Assembly (NCBI GenBank): GCA_004026145.2
Contig: CP034989.1
Location: 9,432,030 to 9,496,029 of the forward strand
Direction: 5' to 3'
DNA: 64,000 bases
Source: Takifugu bimaculatus
Lineage: Eukaryota > Chordata > Actinopteri > Tetraodontiformes > Tetraodontidae
Below, piece by piece: positions 22,310-31,915 of this stretch. The notes below the pieces were generated by a model, which had not been told where the DNA came from, did no database searches, and saw nothing but the letters and a program-made list of their open reading frames with translations. Each line of letters opens with the position of its first letter. Positions within the stretch are counted from its first letter, which is position 1. The position numbers and the translations under genes were made by a program.

Positions 22310-22775
22310 CACATCCTCCCTCAACTGCTAAGTGGATCTTTTGAACAAGCTTTCTAAAACAATGAACCCAACGCTCACATCCGGGTCGTGAACCAACCCT
22401 GGAGCTCAGCTCACGTGTGCTGAGGAACAGACTGACGCTTGTGGTTCTTCTGCTAATGTGTTTGTCGCCTGTTTGATCAGCCTCAGCTCATTCACAGAGA
22501 GCTCATTTATTCATTTTGTTTGAAGAGTTGTTGACTCAGCAGGCTCTTCACAAGCCTTCCACCTTCAGCGTTCCACCTGACAGACCTCTGGGTGGGTGAC
22601 ACCACGAATTCTATCCAAGGTCTCTGGGCTTTGCTGCGGTAGTGAGAGGACATGTTTACACCAGCTTTATTCATAACCGCCACAAATATTTCATCACTGT
22701 TGTCAGCAGGATCCTCTCTTCTCAGTCCATCTGTTAAAGTTCTTATGTTTCTGATGGTTCTAGGACAGAAATGCT
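22310..22775. other. Unrecognised sequence
   Basis: No repeat or conserved protein recognised. A minus-strand open stretch (22884-22507) overlaps the plus-strand candidate exon below; neither resembles a protein I know. Confidence 0.4.
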
Positions 22776-22781
22776 GGTAAA

Positions 22782-23339
22782 GTGGTTGAAGAGCAGACTG
22801 ATGTGACCTTAGAGTCTCCACAACTCCAACACAAACTGTCCAAAGAGCAGAGGAACCAGTCCAGAAAACAGAAAGTGAAATCACGCTTGGACAGCGGGAT
22901 GGAGGAGGAGGAGAAGGGTTCCACCTTCACTCATCATTCCATCGATGTTAATGTTGAAATTCTAGATTATAGCAAAGGTCGGCAGGAATCATCACGCACG
23001 GTTAAGCCCAAGTGTGCAAGGAAGCATCACAGCAAGAGGGTGACAACAACAGAGGACCCGGTGGGGAGCTCTCTATCACGGGCCTCCGTCATGTCTGAGG
23101 CCGCCGTGGAGGAGCTCTGCCACCTGAGGAGATACTACAGCAGCCAGCTCAGGAGAATCAACTACGTCTCCCATGAGCACCTGGGCCAACCAGCAGAGCC
23201 AGGGCTTTTGGCATGCATCTGGGAGCCTCTGAGGAGCCTCTGTCTGGGCCGTGGGCCCACCTCTGGTGAGAGGGTAAGGACCTTGTGGACACGGGTCAGT
23301 AGCTGGAGAAAGCTGATGAAGATGTCCCAGTTAGACTGA
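22782..23339 (+). CDS. Unrecognised open frame, possible exon or pseudogene
   Basis: A 185-residue open stretch, basic and Ser/Thr-rich in the first half, then a more ordered part (EAAVEELCHLRRYYSSQLRR, NYVSHEHLGQ, LLACIWEPLRSLCLG). A possible acceptor (TTCTAG near 22764) and donors near 23266 and 23275 would make it an internal exon. It has no signal peptide or membrane helix. I do not recognise the family, and no neighbouring exons are evident. A decayed mobile-element ORF is an alternative. Confidence 0.25.
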   Translation: MVEEQTDVTLESPQLQHKLSKEQRNQSRKQKVKSRLDSGMEEEEKGSTFTHHSIDVNVEILDYSKGRQESSRTVKPKCARKHHSKRVTTTEDPVGSSLSRASVMSEAAVEELCHLRRYYSSQLRRINYVSHEHLGQPAEPGLLACIWEPLRSLCLGRGPTSGERVRTLWTRVSSWRKLMKMSQLD

Positions 23340-23552
23340 CGCTTGTTTCAGCACAAAATATCCCCACAGAAAAACTTTTAAACTTGAGATTTTAACTTGA
23401 GGACATGTACATTTTTAGGACTAAATACTGATTAAGTTATTTATTGTACATTAAGTTGACCAAGAAAACATCATCTTTTCTGCCTCTACAGGTTTTTATG
23501 TGTTTTACATTTTGTGCTGGATAATTTCATTAAATTTGTTGGACCTAATAGC
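23340..23552. other. AT-rich unassigned sequence
   Basis: Nothing recognisable. It lies between the unrecognised open frame and a tRNA-like SINE. Confidence 0.4.
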
Positions 23553-23772
23553 ACAGCAGTTCCTTCTGTTGGGGCCTGGCTGGGAAGCAGGCAGTTCCCT
23601 GTTCAAGCCCCGCTGCCGAGGTGACCTTAAGCAGAGTACGAAACCGACAAATGCTCACATAGGGCCCTGTGATGAACTAGTGACCCGTCCAGGGGGGACC
23701 TGCCTTCACCCATATATGCCCCCTTCCCATGACCCCAAAAGGGAGAAGGCCATCAAGAAGAAGAAAACCTAA
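23553..23772 (+). mobile_element. tRNA-like SINE
   Basis: AGCACAGCAGTTCCTTCTG resembles a degenerate A box and GTTCAAGCCCC is a good B box of an RNA polymerase III promoter. Downstream comes the fish-SINE-like body with GTGACCCGTCCAGG and CCTGCCTTCACCC, then an A-rich end (AAGAAGAAGAAAACC). No clear target duplication is visible. Family not determined. Confidence 0.5.
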
Positions 23773-23779
23773 ATGTTAA

Positions 23780-24500
23780 AATTAGATTATCATAAATGTT
23801 TTAAATCTCAACATGACTTTTGAGACGATCTGGAACTGAATTACAATCAACAACCGTTAAAAGGTTGTATGATGTCCCTGTCCACAAGATGTCAGCAGAG
23901 GAGAGCAGATGATGCCCAAGAACAAGGTCTGTCACCCACTTTGTCTCTACCTAAGCATCGCCACTGGGATTTAGCTGGTAAACTGGGATGAGAATGCTCA
24001 GGTTCTGTCCCAAAGAACCTCACAGTGGCCTGAAGCATTAATCTATGCAAGGTCAAAGGGTCAAACTGGTCTTAATGGTCTGTGAGCTCCCAATTTGACA
24101 GAAATGCCTCTTGCAGGAGGAGCCACAATAAATAATCTGGCACTTGAGTTGAAATAATGCAATTATGGATATTAAAGGAAGATAAATCGGAATTAAATCA
24201 AACATGTTTTTCCCTTGTTTTCCATGTTTTCTTGCTGATATCACGTGATCCTGCACGATTCCCCCACTGCTGCTCACTGAAGAGGCAGCCGGTGGATTTA
24301 GGTGTGGGACGGAACACATCTGGTGTATTACCTGGGTGAAGTCCTGCAGAGAGTGTGTGTGTGTGATGTAAAGAGCTTTGAGAGGACCCAGATGGTATGA
24401 AAGGTTCTGAATAAACACAGTTTGTTTATAGTTTGAGCAGACAGACCTCAGATCTTCAGCTAGCACCTGACTGCACAGACAGACACCGACACTCAAAGAT
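23780..24500. other. Unassigned, with a LINE-like tail near 24365-24415
   Basis: The phrase TGTAAAGAGCTTTGAGAGG followed by GGTTCTGAATAAACA looks like the 3' end of a LINE-type element. The rest shows nothing recognisable. Confidence 0.3.
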
Positions 24501-24529
24501 CAAACGTTACCATAGCAACAGTGTTAGGA

Positions 24530-26060
24530 CTCCTCCCTGGTGCTTGTCTCTCCCCTGCCCCCTGTGTGTATGGTTGGTATCTCCATGTGTGTCTGGTTTT
24601 TCCTAGGCTGAGCGGAGCTGGGACCAGGTCTTTTCCCGCCACCTTATATGCGCTCATCATCTGGCCAGCTGCCAGTTAAAGGCTGGTCTCTTGCCCATGC
24701 TGGGCGCCAGTTCGTTAAGAAACCTAAGTGCTTTCAGCTTTGCCGGCATCACCGTCTCAGCTCTGTTCAAGACTTGTCCTGTATCGAGCCCGTTCTTAGT
24801 CGTTCTCGTTTGGTCCTGAAGTCAGCAACTCATTTTGTACAACCTCCTGTCTTCTGCAAAGTATTCAAAGAATCTGCTTCCATCTCCTGTGTCTGCATTT
24901 TGGGATCCAGGCTGTGCCTCCTAGTCAGAGTCTTAACTGGCCAAAAGGAAATGGATCCCCCTTAGACACGCAGTGTGCTCCGTCCAGTCAGGGGGCTCTG
25001 CCAGCACAAACAACTAATACGGACCTTGGTGGATAACAGGTCTTCAACGCACAGGTGGTTTCTGATCTGGCGCAGCAGCTTTCAAGTTGACCAGCTTGGC
25101 TCTTCCTAGTTGCTCACATTTATGATCCAGAGTCTTTCTGCTGTGACCTGGATAAGTGTTATGGCTTTCTCCTCCAACAGCCTGGTTTTCCAGCAATGGC
25201 CCCTCTCAATTGCAACAGATGCCTCCAAGGTAAATTATCTTGTTGGCTTACTCTGTGGCAAGGCACTGGCCTGGGCACAGGCAATGAGTTCCTGTACTCA
25301 CCTCGGGATGCTGCTGTATGGGGAGTTGGAGGAAAGTTTCCAGGCAGTGTTCAACCACCCTGACCATCTTGGTAATGCGGCCACTCTGTCCATCAAGGAA
25401 CCCGTACGGTGGCAGAGTGCTCAGTGGATCTTTGGAAACTAGCGGCGGATTCTGCATGGAACAAAACGTCTCTTCAGGGAGTGTTTCTCCATGGCCTTAG
25501 GGATCATTTAAAGGACAAGCTTGCCCTTTGACCACCAACCACGCTAGCCAAGCCACGCGGTGCCTCACCCTCTTACACTCAATCTTCGGTGGGAGAACTA
25601 AAGCAGCTGGGATGCACCAGATTGACCCCTGATGAGTGCTTCCGCAGGATTCGAGGTGGTGAGTGTCTGTACTGTGGTCAAATTGGACATTTTGTTTCAG
25701 CCTACACACTGTGGCCAAATGACCGGGCTCTACAGTAATGGTCTGGGTACTGACGAGACAAGGTTCACACTGGAGGCCCCACCTTTAAATCACCTCCACA
25801 TATCAGGAGCAAGGATACTGACTAAACTGGATCTAAGGAATGCTTACCATTTAACCCGGATTTGAAAGGGTGACGAATGGAAGACTGCTTTCGACACGCC
25901 TTTAGGACATTGAATATGTGTTTATGGCTTTCGGCCTCAGTGAAGCCCCCTCTGTTTTTTAGGACCTCACTAATGATGTTCTGTGTGACTTCCTCAATCA
26001 TTTTGTGTTAATTTACATTGACGATATTCTTATTTTCCTGAAGACAGTGGTGAAACACGT
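24530..26060 (+). mobile_element. Decayed sushi-ichi-like Ty3/gypsy retrotransposon
   Basis: 24530-24950 is LTR/leader-like. An ATG at 24951 starts MDPP then a stop. Gag homology spans 25125-25620 in shifting frames (LVFQQWPLSIATDASKVNYL, GLLCGKALAWAQAM). A zinc knuckle at about 25655-25710 reads CLYCGQIGHFVSAY, with the last Cys replaced by Tyr. Protease and early RT are missing; RT resumes at 25790-26045 (ILTKLDLRNAYHLTRI, then GDEWKTAFDTPLGHFEYVF and LIYIDDILIF). The element has large deletions, stops and shifts, and no 3' LTR. Gag-RT wording matches the sushi group of chromoviral elements first described in pufferfish. Confidence 0.7.
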
Positions 26061-26089
26061 AGCGTGTGGCAAGTCCTGACCCAGTTATG

Positions 26090-26327
26090 ATCTCTGCCTA
26101 TTCTCTCTTCTACTTGTCCTCCCCTCCTCTCTCTCTACCCAGCCGGCCATCAGCAGGAGGGTCCCCCTACATGAGCCTGGTCCTGCTCAAGGTTTCTTCC
26201 TGTTAAAGGGGAGTTTTTCCTTGCCACTGTTGCTTGTTTGGGGTTAGGCCCTGGGAGTCTGTAAAATGCCTAAAAACAATTTTGATTGTAACAAACGCGA
26301 TATAAAGATTGATTGATTGATTGATTG

Positions 26328-26330
<3 letters not shown>
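26090..26330 (+). mobile_element. L2-like LINE 3' end
   Basis: Carries CCCAGCCGGCCATCAGCAGG, GTTTCTTCCTGTTAAAGGGG and a TGATTGATTGA tail, as in other copies. It runs straight into a GA microsatellite. Confidence 0.85.

Positions 26331-26396
<66 letters not shown>
26331..26396. repeat. (GA)n microsatellite
   Basis: About 33 GA units directly after the TGAT repeats of the LINE tail, consistent with microsatellite seeding by retrotransposon tails. Confidence 0.95.
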
Positions 26397-26400
<4 letters not shown>

Positions 26401-27980
26401 GCTGGTGTTTCAGGGTGTTCCACATATCTGAGCTGGGGGTGGAGAACAGTTGAGGACATCCTGAACTGGAGGATACAGGAGCGGCAGATGGGGGTGAAAT
26501 ATGAAGTTGTGTGTTGCCTTTTTAACAGTTACACACTGATATAAAATCACTGTTGAGTGGTTGTTGCAGGTGGAACAGCCTGTGGCGTGGTCTTAAACTA
26601 TAAACACTACATAGGAGCTGTGGAGGAGGAGCTTTTTTCCAATAAAACACACTTCATTTAAGGTGCAGCCACGTGACTGCATCAACGTCCAGAATCTGAA
26701 GATTCAGCTAAAGTGTGAGGTCACACAAGGTCGTCTTTTAGAAGCTGAGAGAATTTGGCCCTTTTGCAAACAGGACAAATCTAACCCTCTAGGACATTTT
26801 AACAGCTGAACTTTCTGTGTCAACGAATGTCCAAGGACAGGAATGAGAATCTGGTGTCACCAGAGTTGCTTTAGCAAAAGTCAAAGAAAAAATAGCCTCA
26901 AAAGACAAAATAAACTCCAAAAACAGAACAATTGAAAAAGACCCTTTAAAGTTACTTTTTAGCAGCTATTTTTGTTCAACATCAGATTGAGTGATGCTGT
27001 CATCAGAGACAGCATGCTCCAAAGCACCACAAGTTAATGGAACTCAGAAAAATAATGATTTCACATAGAAATAAGGCAGAACTACTTCCTGGGGCTGGTC
27101 TGGCCAGGGGCAGCTCTGGGTGCCCACCAGTATCAACAGGTGTTGCCAGGACTGACAGAGGTAGCGCAGGTCCTTTCCAGTCAGACTTACTGGGAACTGG
27201 ACTTTCCATCTGTCCTGGTGAAGCATCATCCCTGCAGTCATGCCTATCCATGAAGTCACTGCTCCAGATGTCATTACGGTCAAGCTCTCAGCATCGAGCC
27301 GTAATTCTGAATATTTGCAGGGCCTCAGCACTTTTTACTTTCCCAGGTTTTGGGTGATCTATTGTGGCTGAAACCAGCTTCAGACCTGGCTGAAGCTCCT
27401 TCAGAGAGGCAGCCGCACACAGACATATAACTCATATATATTATATCTCCTCTAGCAAGCTGTTCAGGTGCAGTAAGACATAAGAAGAGTCCTCTCTCTC
27501 TGAAATAGAAGCAAGATTATCCGAAAGCTAAAAGGCTACGTCTGCGACCTAAAAGCCTCTTTGAACATAAGCACCACTCTACACCTTCAGCTAAAGTGTA
27601 GCTAACACAGCTTTGAAGTGACTTTCTGATGACAGGAAACGCTTCATTTGTGAGTGAAAGCCCACATGTGACTGGCCTGTAGGCTTTGACTATCTCAGCA
27701 TTCAACAGCGTCGACATTCTCAAAGCAGCCGTCTGACTGAGCTGAGTAGATAAGCAGATGGTTGCTAGTCTGCAGAGCACGTTCACACCCAAGGCTAAAC
27801 GAGAAGACAAAAGAGCAGTTCCCATTATTTCTTACCACCATGTCTGTCTGTTAAAGACACTTTTACACTTGTCCTGAAGAATGTTTAGCAGAATGGAGTA
27901 ACAAGAGGACTCTAATCATGTCGGTGCATGAAGAATAGAAAGAATTATAAAATAATGAATCCCCACTTGTCAACAGAGAC
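26397..27980. other. Unassigned sequence
   Basis: No recognised gene or repeat. On the minus strand a short segment at about 27317-27190 is bounded by AG and a strong GTAAGT and reads AESLTVMTSGAVTSWIGM; it could be an exon, but I cannot place it and no partner exon is visible. Confidence 0.35.
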
Positions 27981-27984
27981 TATA

Positions 27985-28106
27985 ATTGTATATCGGCCCC
28001 CTGCTGGGCCACATTCAGAGTTCCTATCTGAGTTCTCTTATTTCTTATCTGACTTAGTCCTCAGAACAGACAAAGTCATTATCATTGGAGACTTTAATAT
28101 CCATGT
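27985..28106 (+). mobile_element. L2-like endonuclease fragment, left of the LTR insertion
   Basis: Reads IVYRPPAGPHSEFLSEFSYF and KVIIIGDFNIHV. It is cut at ATGT by the Gmr1-like element and resumes after it (33843-33863, GTAGACGTTGTAAATGACAG), which proves the insertion point. Confidence 0.85.
28103..28106. repeat. Target site duplication, left copy (ATGT)
   Basis: ATGT directly left of the LTR; the same ATGT follows the right LTR at 33843-33846. The interrupted L2 reading is continuous if one copy is removed. Confidence 0.85.
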
Positions 28107-28406
28107 TGTCATGAACCAGCTCATGGATCAGATAAAGTAGGGAGAACACACAGGATGGATTTTAGAACAAAGGGAATTTATTGATTGATCAGGCAAAACA
28201 ACAAACCAAAGCAGAACACCCAAGCAGTCCTGGAGGGAGCCAAGCAAGAGAGTGACTGCCCAGACTGTGGAGCATTTATAGCCCTCACAGCTGATCAGTC
28301 CAGGTCAGCTGGATCGCCACTTAGCAGCAGTTGGCCCACCCACTGCCTGCAGAAGGGAGGAGACAACAGAGAGGCAGGCAGAGAAGACACAGCCAGGGTC
28401 GTCACA
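28107..28406 (-). repeat. 3' LTR of the Gmr1-like element
   Basis: 300 bp, identical to 33543-33842 except for two substitutions. On the minus strand it contains TATAAA (28280-28275) and downstream AATAAA (28182-28177), the expected promoter and polyadenylation layout of an LTR. Confidence 0.95.
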
Positions 28407-28419
28407 CCCCCACCCATAA
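28407..28419 (-). other. Polypurine tract of the Gmr1-like element
   Basis: Minus strand TTATGGGTGGGGG lies directly before the 3' LTR, the position from which plus-strand DNA synthesis is primed. Confidence 0.7.
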
Positions 28420-28681
28420 GAACGGAGACCACCAAGGTCATCCGAAAAAACGTACCCAAAACTGACCCCGGAACCTAAGCAAAAAAAACTACTGTATTAG
28501 TATTTAGATTCAGGTGGCTACAGTTACCTTGTGGCCAAATTCCTTAAGTTGGTAGGGTATGCTGTCACCACCTGAAAAGACAGAGTACTTAACCCTGCAG
28601 AAGAAATTCCCTTAGGCTTCGGCGACCTTGTACCTAAGACAACAGACAGGGCAGACTAACAAACAGTAAAATCTCTACCAC

Positions 28682-29119
28682 TCAAAAAGCACGAGACAGG
28701 GCATCCGCCATAACATTCTCCGTGCCCTTGATGTGACAAATATCGAGCTGATAGGGCTGCAAATATAAGGCCCACCTCACCAGACGCTGGTTTGGATTTT
28801 GTAGGGTCTGTAAAAATGTTAACGGGTTATGATCAGTGTACACTTTCACGGGAGCATTTATGTACACCTCAAAATGCCTCAGAGCCCAAATCAAGGCAAG
28901 TGCCTCTTTCTCAATCACCGAATAGTTCAATTGGTGGGAATTGAACTTTCGGGAAAAAAAACTGACCAGTTTGTTGACACCAGATTTTTCCTCCTGTAAG
29001 AGGACCGCACCTGCTCCTACATTACTGGCATCAACCTGCAGTATGAAAGGCTTATCAAACTGTGGGGCAGCCAGCACTGGACAAGCACACAGGAGGGACT
29101 TGACAGTATCAAAAGCCAA
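28682..29119 (-). pseudogene. RNase H domain of the Gmr1-like element
   Basis: 145 residues open. Catalytic-type acidic residues are seen in FILQVDASNVGAG, SVIEKEALALIWAL and VKVYTDHNPLTFLQ; it ends GTENVMADALSRAF. It cleaves the RNA of the RNA-DNA hybrid during reverse transcription. It lies in a different frame from the RT piece upstream; the shift falls near 29220. The stop at 28682 is the natural end of pol here. Confidence 0.85.
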
Positions 29120-29178
29120 TTGATACTCCGAAGACCAAACAAACTTGGCTTTGGCTTTCAGTAGGTCTGTCAGAGGGG

Positions 29179-29826
29179 CTACGATGGTAGAGAAGTTACG
29201 GCAGAAACTCCGATAGTACCTACCAGTCCCAGAAACCGCATCAAATCTTTCTTAATGAGAGGAACTGGAAACCGCTGGATAGCCACAACTTTAACATCAA
29301 CTGGACGCACCACCCCCTGACCAACTACCTTGCCCAAATAAGTCACTGTTGCTTTTGCAAACTCACACTTAGCCAAGTTAACTGTTAGCTGAGCCCACAC
29401 AAGCCTCTCCAACAATGCTCTAACCCGTTGGAGATGGTCCTCCCAGGTGTCACTAAAAACCACCACGTCGTCCAAATAGACCGCACAACCAGCAAGACCA
29501 GAGACCACGTAGGCGTAGGAATACAGTCCAGAAGGGGTTACGAAGGCACTAATCTCCCGAGCCCGGGGAGACAAGGGGACTTGCCAGTAACCCTTCAGCA
29601 AGTCAAACTTACTGACATACTTGGCTGAACCTACTTGGTCAATACAATCCTCCATTCGGGGCAAGGGAAACACATCTGGTTTGGTTACACCATTTACCTT
29701 CCTAAAATCAGTGCACGGCCTAAAGGAAGAGTCAGGTTTTCGAATAAGGAGACAAGGTGACGCCCAGCTAGACCTTGAAGGCTCTGCAATTTTATTGTCT
29801 AGCATATACTGTACCTCCTCATCCAA
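29179..29826 (-). pseudogene. Reverse transcriptase domain of the Gmr1-like element, with internal deletion
   Basis: Begins MDEEVQYMLDNKIAEPS after a stop codon and contains WASPCLLIRKPDSSFRPCTD, KFDLLKGYWQVPL (motif A Asp) and AVYLDDVVVF (YLDD active site). Between residues about 100 and 108 the sequence passes from TPSGLYSY directly to VVSGLAG; a conserved segment of roughly 15-20 residues found here in gypsy RTs is absent without loss of frame. The piece ends out of frame near 29220. As read, the enzyme should be inactive. Confidence 0.85.
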
Positions 29827-29961
29827 TTACACCCGTTTCTCAGGAGAAACTCGATAAAAACGTTGCTTAATTGGCTCAGCACTGCCCACATCGATGTCGT
29901 GCACTATTAAACCTGTACGGGATGGAACGTCTGAAAACACCTCAGGAAAACTGTTTATGAG

Positions 29962-31050
29962 TTAAACTAATTTAACTTGTTTGTCCTCATCCAGATGCCC
30001 CAGAAAGTTAGGCAATGCTTGTAACACTTCCGAGTTCTTAAGACGTCCATGCAAAACCCCATCATCAGGTGACACCTCCTCTTCTCCCTCTGCTGACCCC
30101 CCACCAGCACCAACCTGGTCAGCGGCCTCATTAACACAAAGAGCTGGGTTTCCCCCTGACAGGGATGTACGTGCACCCACAGGCAGTGTGGCTTGAACAA
30201 AATAAGGCTTCATCAGGTTGACATGACAAATTTTCCTCCGTTTAGGCATAGCAACCATATAGTCCCGCTCAGAGACCTTGTGCAATACAGTAAACGGGCC
30301 AGCAAAACGAGCTTGAAATGGTGAACCCACTACTGGCAACAAAACCAGGACTTGGTCCCCAGGAGTAAACTGCCGTTGCTCAGCACAACGGTCAAACCAT
30401 GCCTTCATCTTCTTCTGGGAAGTTTGTAATTTCTCTTTTGCCAAGTGCCTAGCTACATACAATCTGTGTCTAAAACCATCAATATACTCAATTAAGTTTT
30501 GTGGTGGCGTAGAGGGTTGACACTCTGTTTGCAACACAGCCAAAGGTCCACGCACCGTGTGTCCAAAAATCAAATCATTAGGGCTAAACCCCGTACTTTC
30601 CTGAACCACCTCTCTGGCCGAAAGCAGCAACCATGGCAATCCCTCCTCCCAATCACGACCAAGCTCCGTGCAGAAAGAACGCAGGAGTGATTTCAAGGTT
30701 TGATGAAAACGCTCTAAAGCACCCTGGCTTTCTGGATGGTACACAGACGAAACATTGTGATGGATGTTCAATTGCTGTAATGCCTGTGCAAACAACTTAG
30801 AAGTGAAATTGGAGCCTTGATCACTTTGCACCACTTTTGGAATGCCAAACACTGAAATAAACTGAGTCAGCGCCTTAACTACGGATTTAGCAGTTATCGA
30901 TCGCAACGGGTACGCAGCAGGGTAACGGGTAGCTTGACACATGACCGTTAACAGATATTGGCTACCAGACTTTGAAGGAGGCAACGGTCCCACACAATCA
31001 ATGATTAAATATTCCATTGGCTGGAATTGGATACAGCGGTGCTGGAGCAA
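29962..31050 (-). pseudogene. Integrase core and C-terminal region of the Gmr1-like element
   Basis: DDE-type integrase: first Asp in YLIIDCVGPLPPS, second in VVQSDQGSNFTS, Glu in YHPESQGALERFHQT. A C-terminal region with a gypsy-type VLLPVVGSPFQARFAGPF stretch follows. The N-terminal zinc part is in another frame just upstream (shift near 31016). The ORF stops at TAA 29964-29962, then the same frame continues with recognisable linker to a second TAA at 29829-29827 before RT. Integrase joins element DNA to the genome. Confidence 0.88.
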
Positions 31051-31912
31051 TGGACTGGTTAGGCTTACTGGTCAACTGACAAGTATGACAAGTTTTGACA
31101 AAGTCTGAAACATCCCGTCTTAAACGAGGCCAAAAAAAACAACCCAGGATGCGAGCGCAGGTTTTCCTGACCCCCATGTGCCCTGCAATATCATCATGTG
31201 TCATCTTTAACACCAGGTCTCTGAATTTTAACGGTACCACTATCTGGATGACAGCTTTGCCCAAGAGGTTGTCCATATGAGGAACCCATTTCCTCACCAG
31301 AAGGTCATGGAGTATAAAGTAACCCTGAGACGCATCATTAAAGTCCTCCATGGGAGAAACTTGGTCAAACAACCCTCTCAATGAAGGATCTACTTTCTGC
31401 TCCTTACTCAACTCACCATGTGGGAGCGACTGCAGAGGGACAGGTATGAAAAGAGGCATTTTCTCGGCCTTCTTTTCACAAGCAGCACTAATGTTAGCTT
31501 GGGCCATAGCACGGGTTACTGCACAGGCGGTAAACACTTCTGACACAGTGGCACACTCCTGGGACATGGAGGGCACCAGAACAGGAGCATGGTCGGCCTG
31601 GAACCCCACCTGATCTGGCCACACCCGATCACCTGCCAAGTCATTACCAAGGATCAGGTCTACCCCATCAACAGGAAGTTCAGGGCGAACAGCCACTTCT
31701 ACCTCACCTGACACCAAGGCAGAGGTAAGTTCCATTTTGTGTAATCGAACAAAAAGAGGGACCAAACCCATTCCACGGACAACCACAAACTTACCAGTAT
31801 CAGTATCTGAGCTAAAAGGCAAGATTGGCTCTCGCACAAAAGAGTCTAACGCACCCGTGTCTCGTAAAATGGTCACAGAAATCTTTCTATCAGTCCCTGG
31901 AATTGACACCAA
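30998..31912 (-). pseudogene. Protease and integrase N-terminal zinc domain of the Gmr1-like element
   Basis: Starts two codons after the gag stop in the same frame. The aspartic protease shows VTILRDTGALDSFV (active-site DTG) and VDLILGNDLAGDRVW (ILGxD-type second half). After a spacer, the integrase HHCC domain reads KMTHDDIAGHMGVRKT ... FVKTCHTCQLTSKPN. No RT lies between protease and integrase, which is the key evidence for the unusual domain order. Confidence 0.88.
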
Positions 31913-31915
31913 GCC

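Larger units (their letters stand above)
20158..22310. repeat. CAACCAGCACC-type minisatellite, interrupted
   Basis: Blocks at 20158-20392, 20838-21741 and about 22243-22310 consist of degenerate copies of ACCCAACAACCAGC with variants such as CACCCAGTACCCAACAACC and CAACAGCCAACAACC. Long open frames on both strands here (QQPAPNNQHP-like on plus, VVGCWLLGAGCW-like on minus) come from the lack of stop codons in the repeat and are not genes. The blocks are separated by LINE 3' fragments and an LTR-like piece, so the array predates those insertions or was split by them. Confidence 0.9.

Noticed and set aside
20158..22310. CRISPR-like regular repeat array
   Set aside because: Units are directly adjacent and degenerate without unique spacers, and the genome is eukaryotic.
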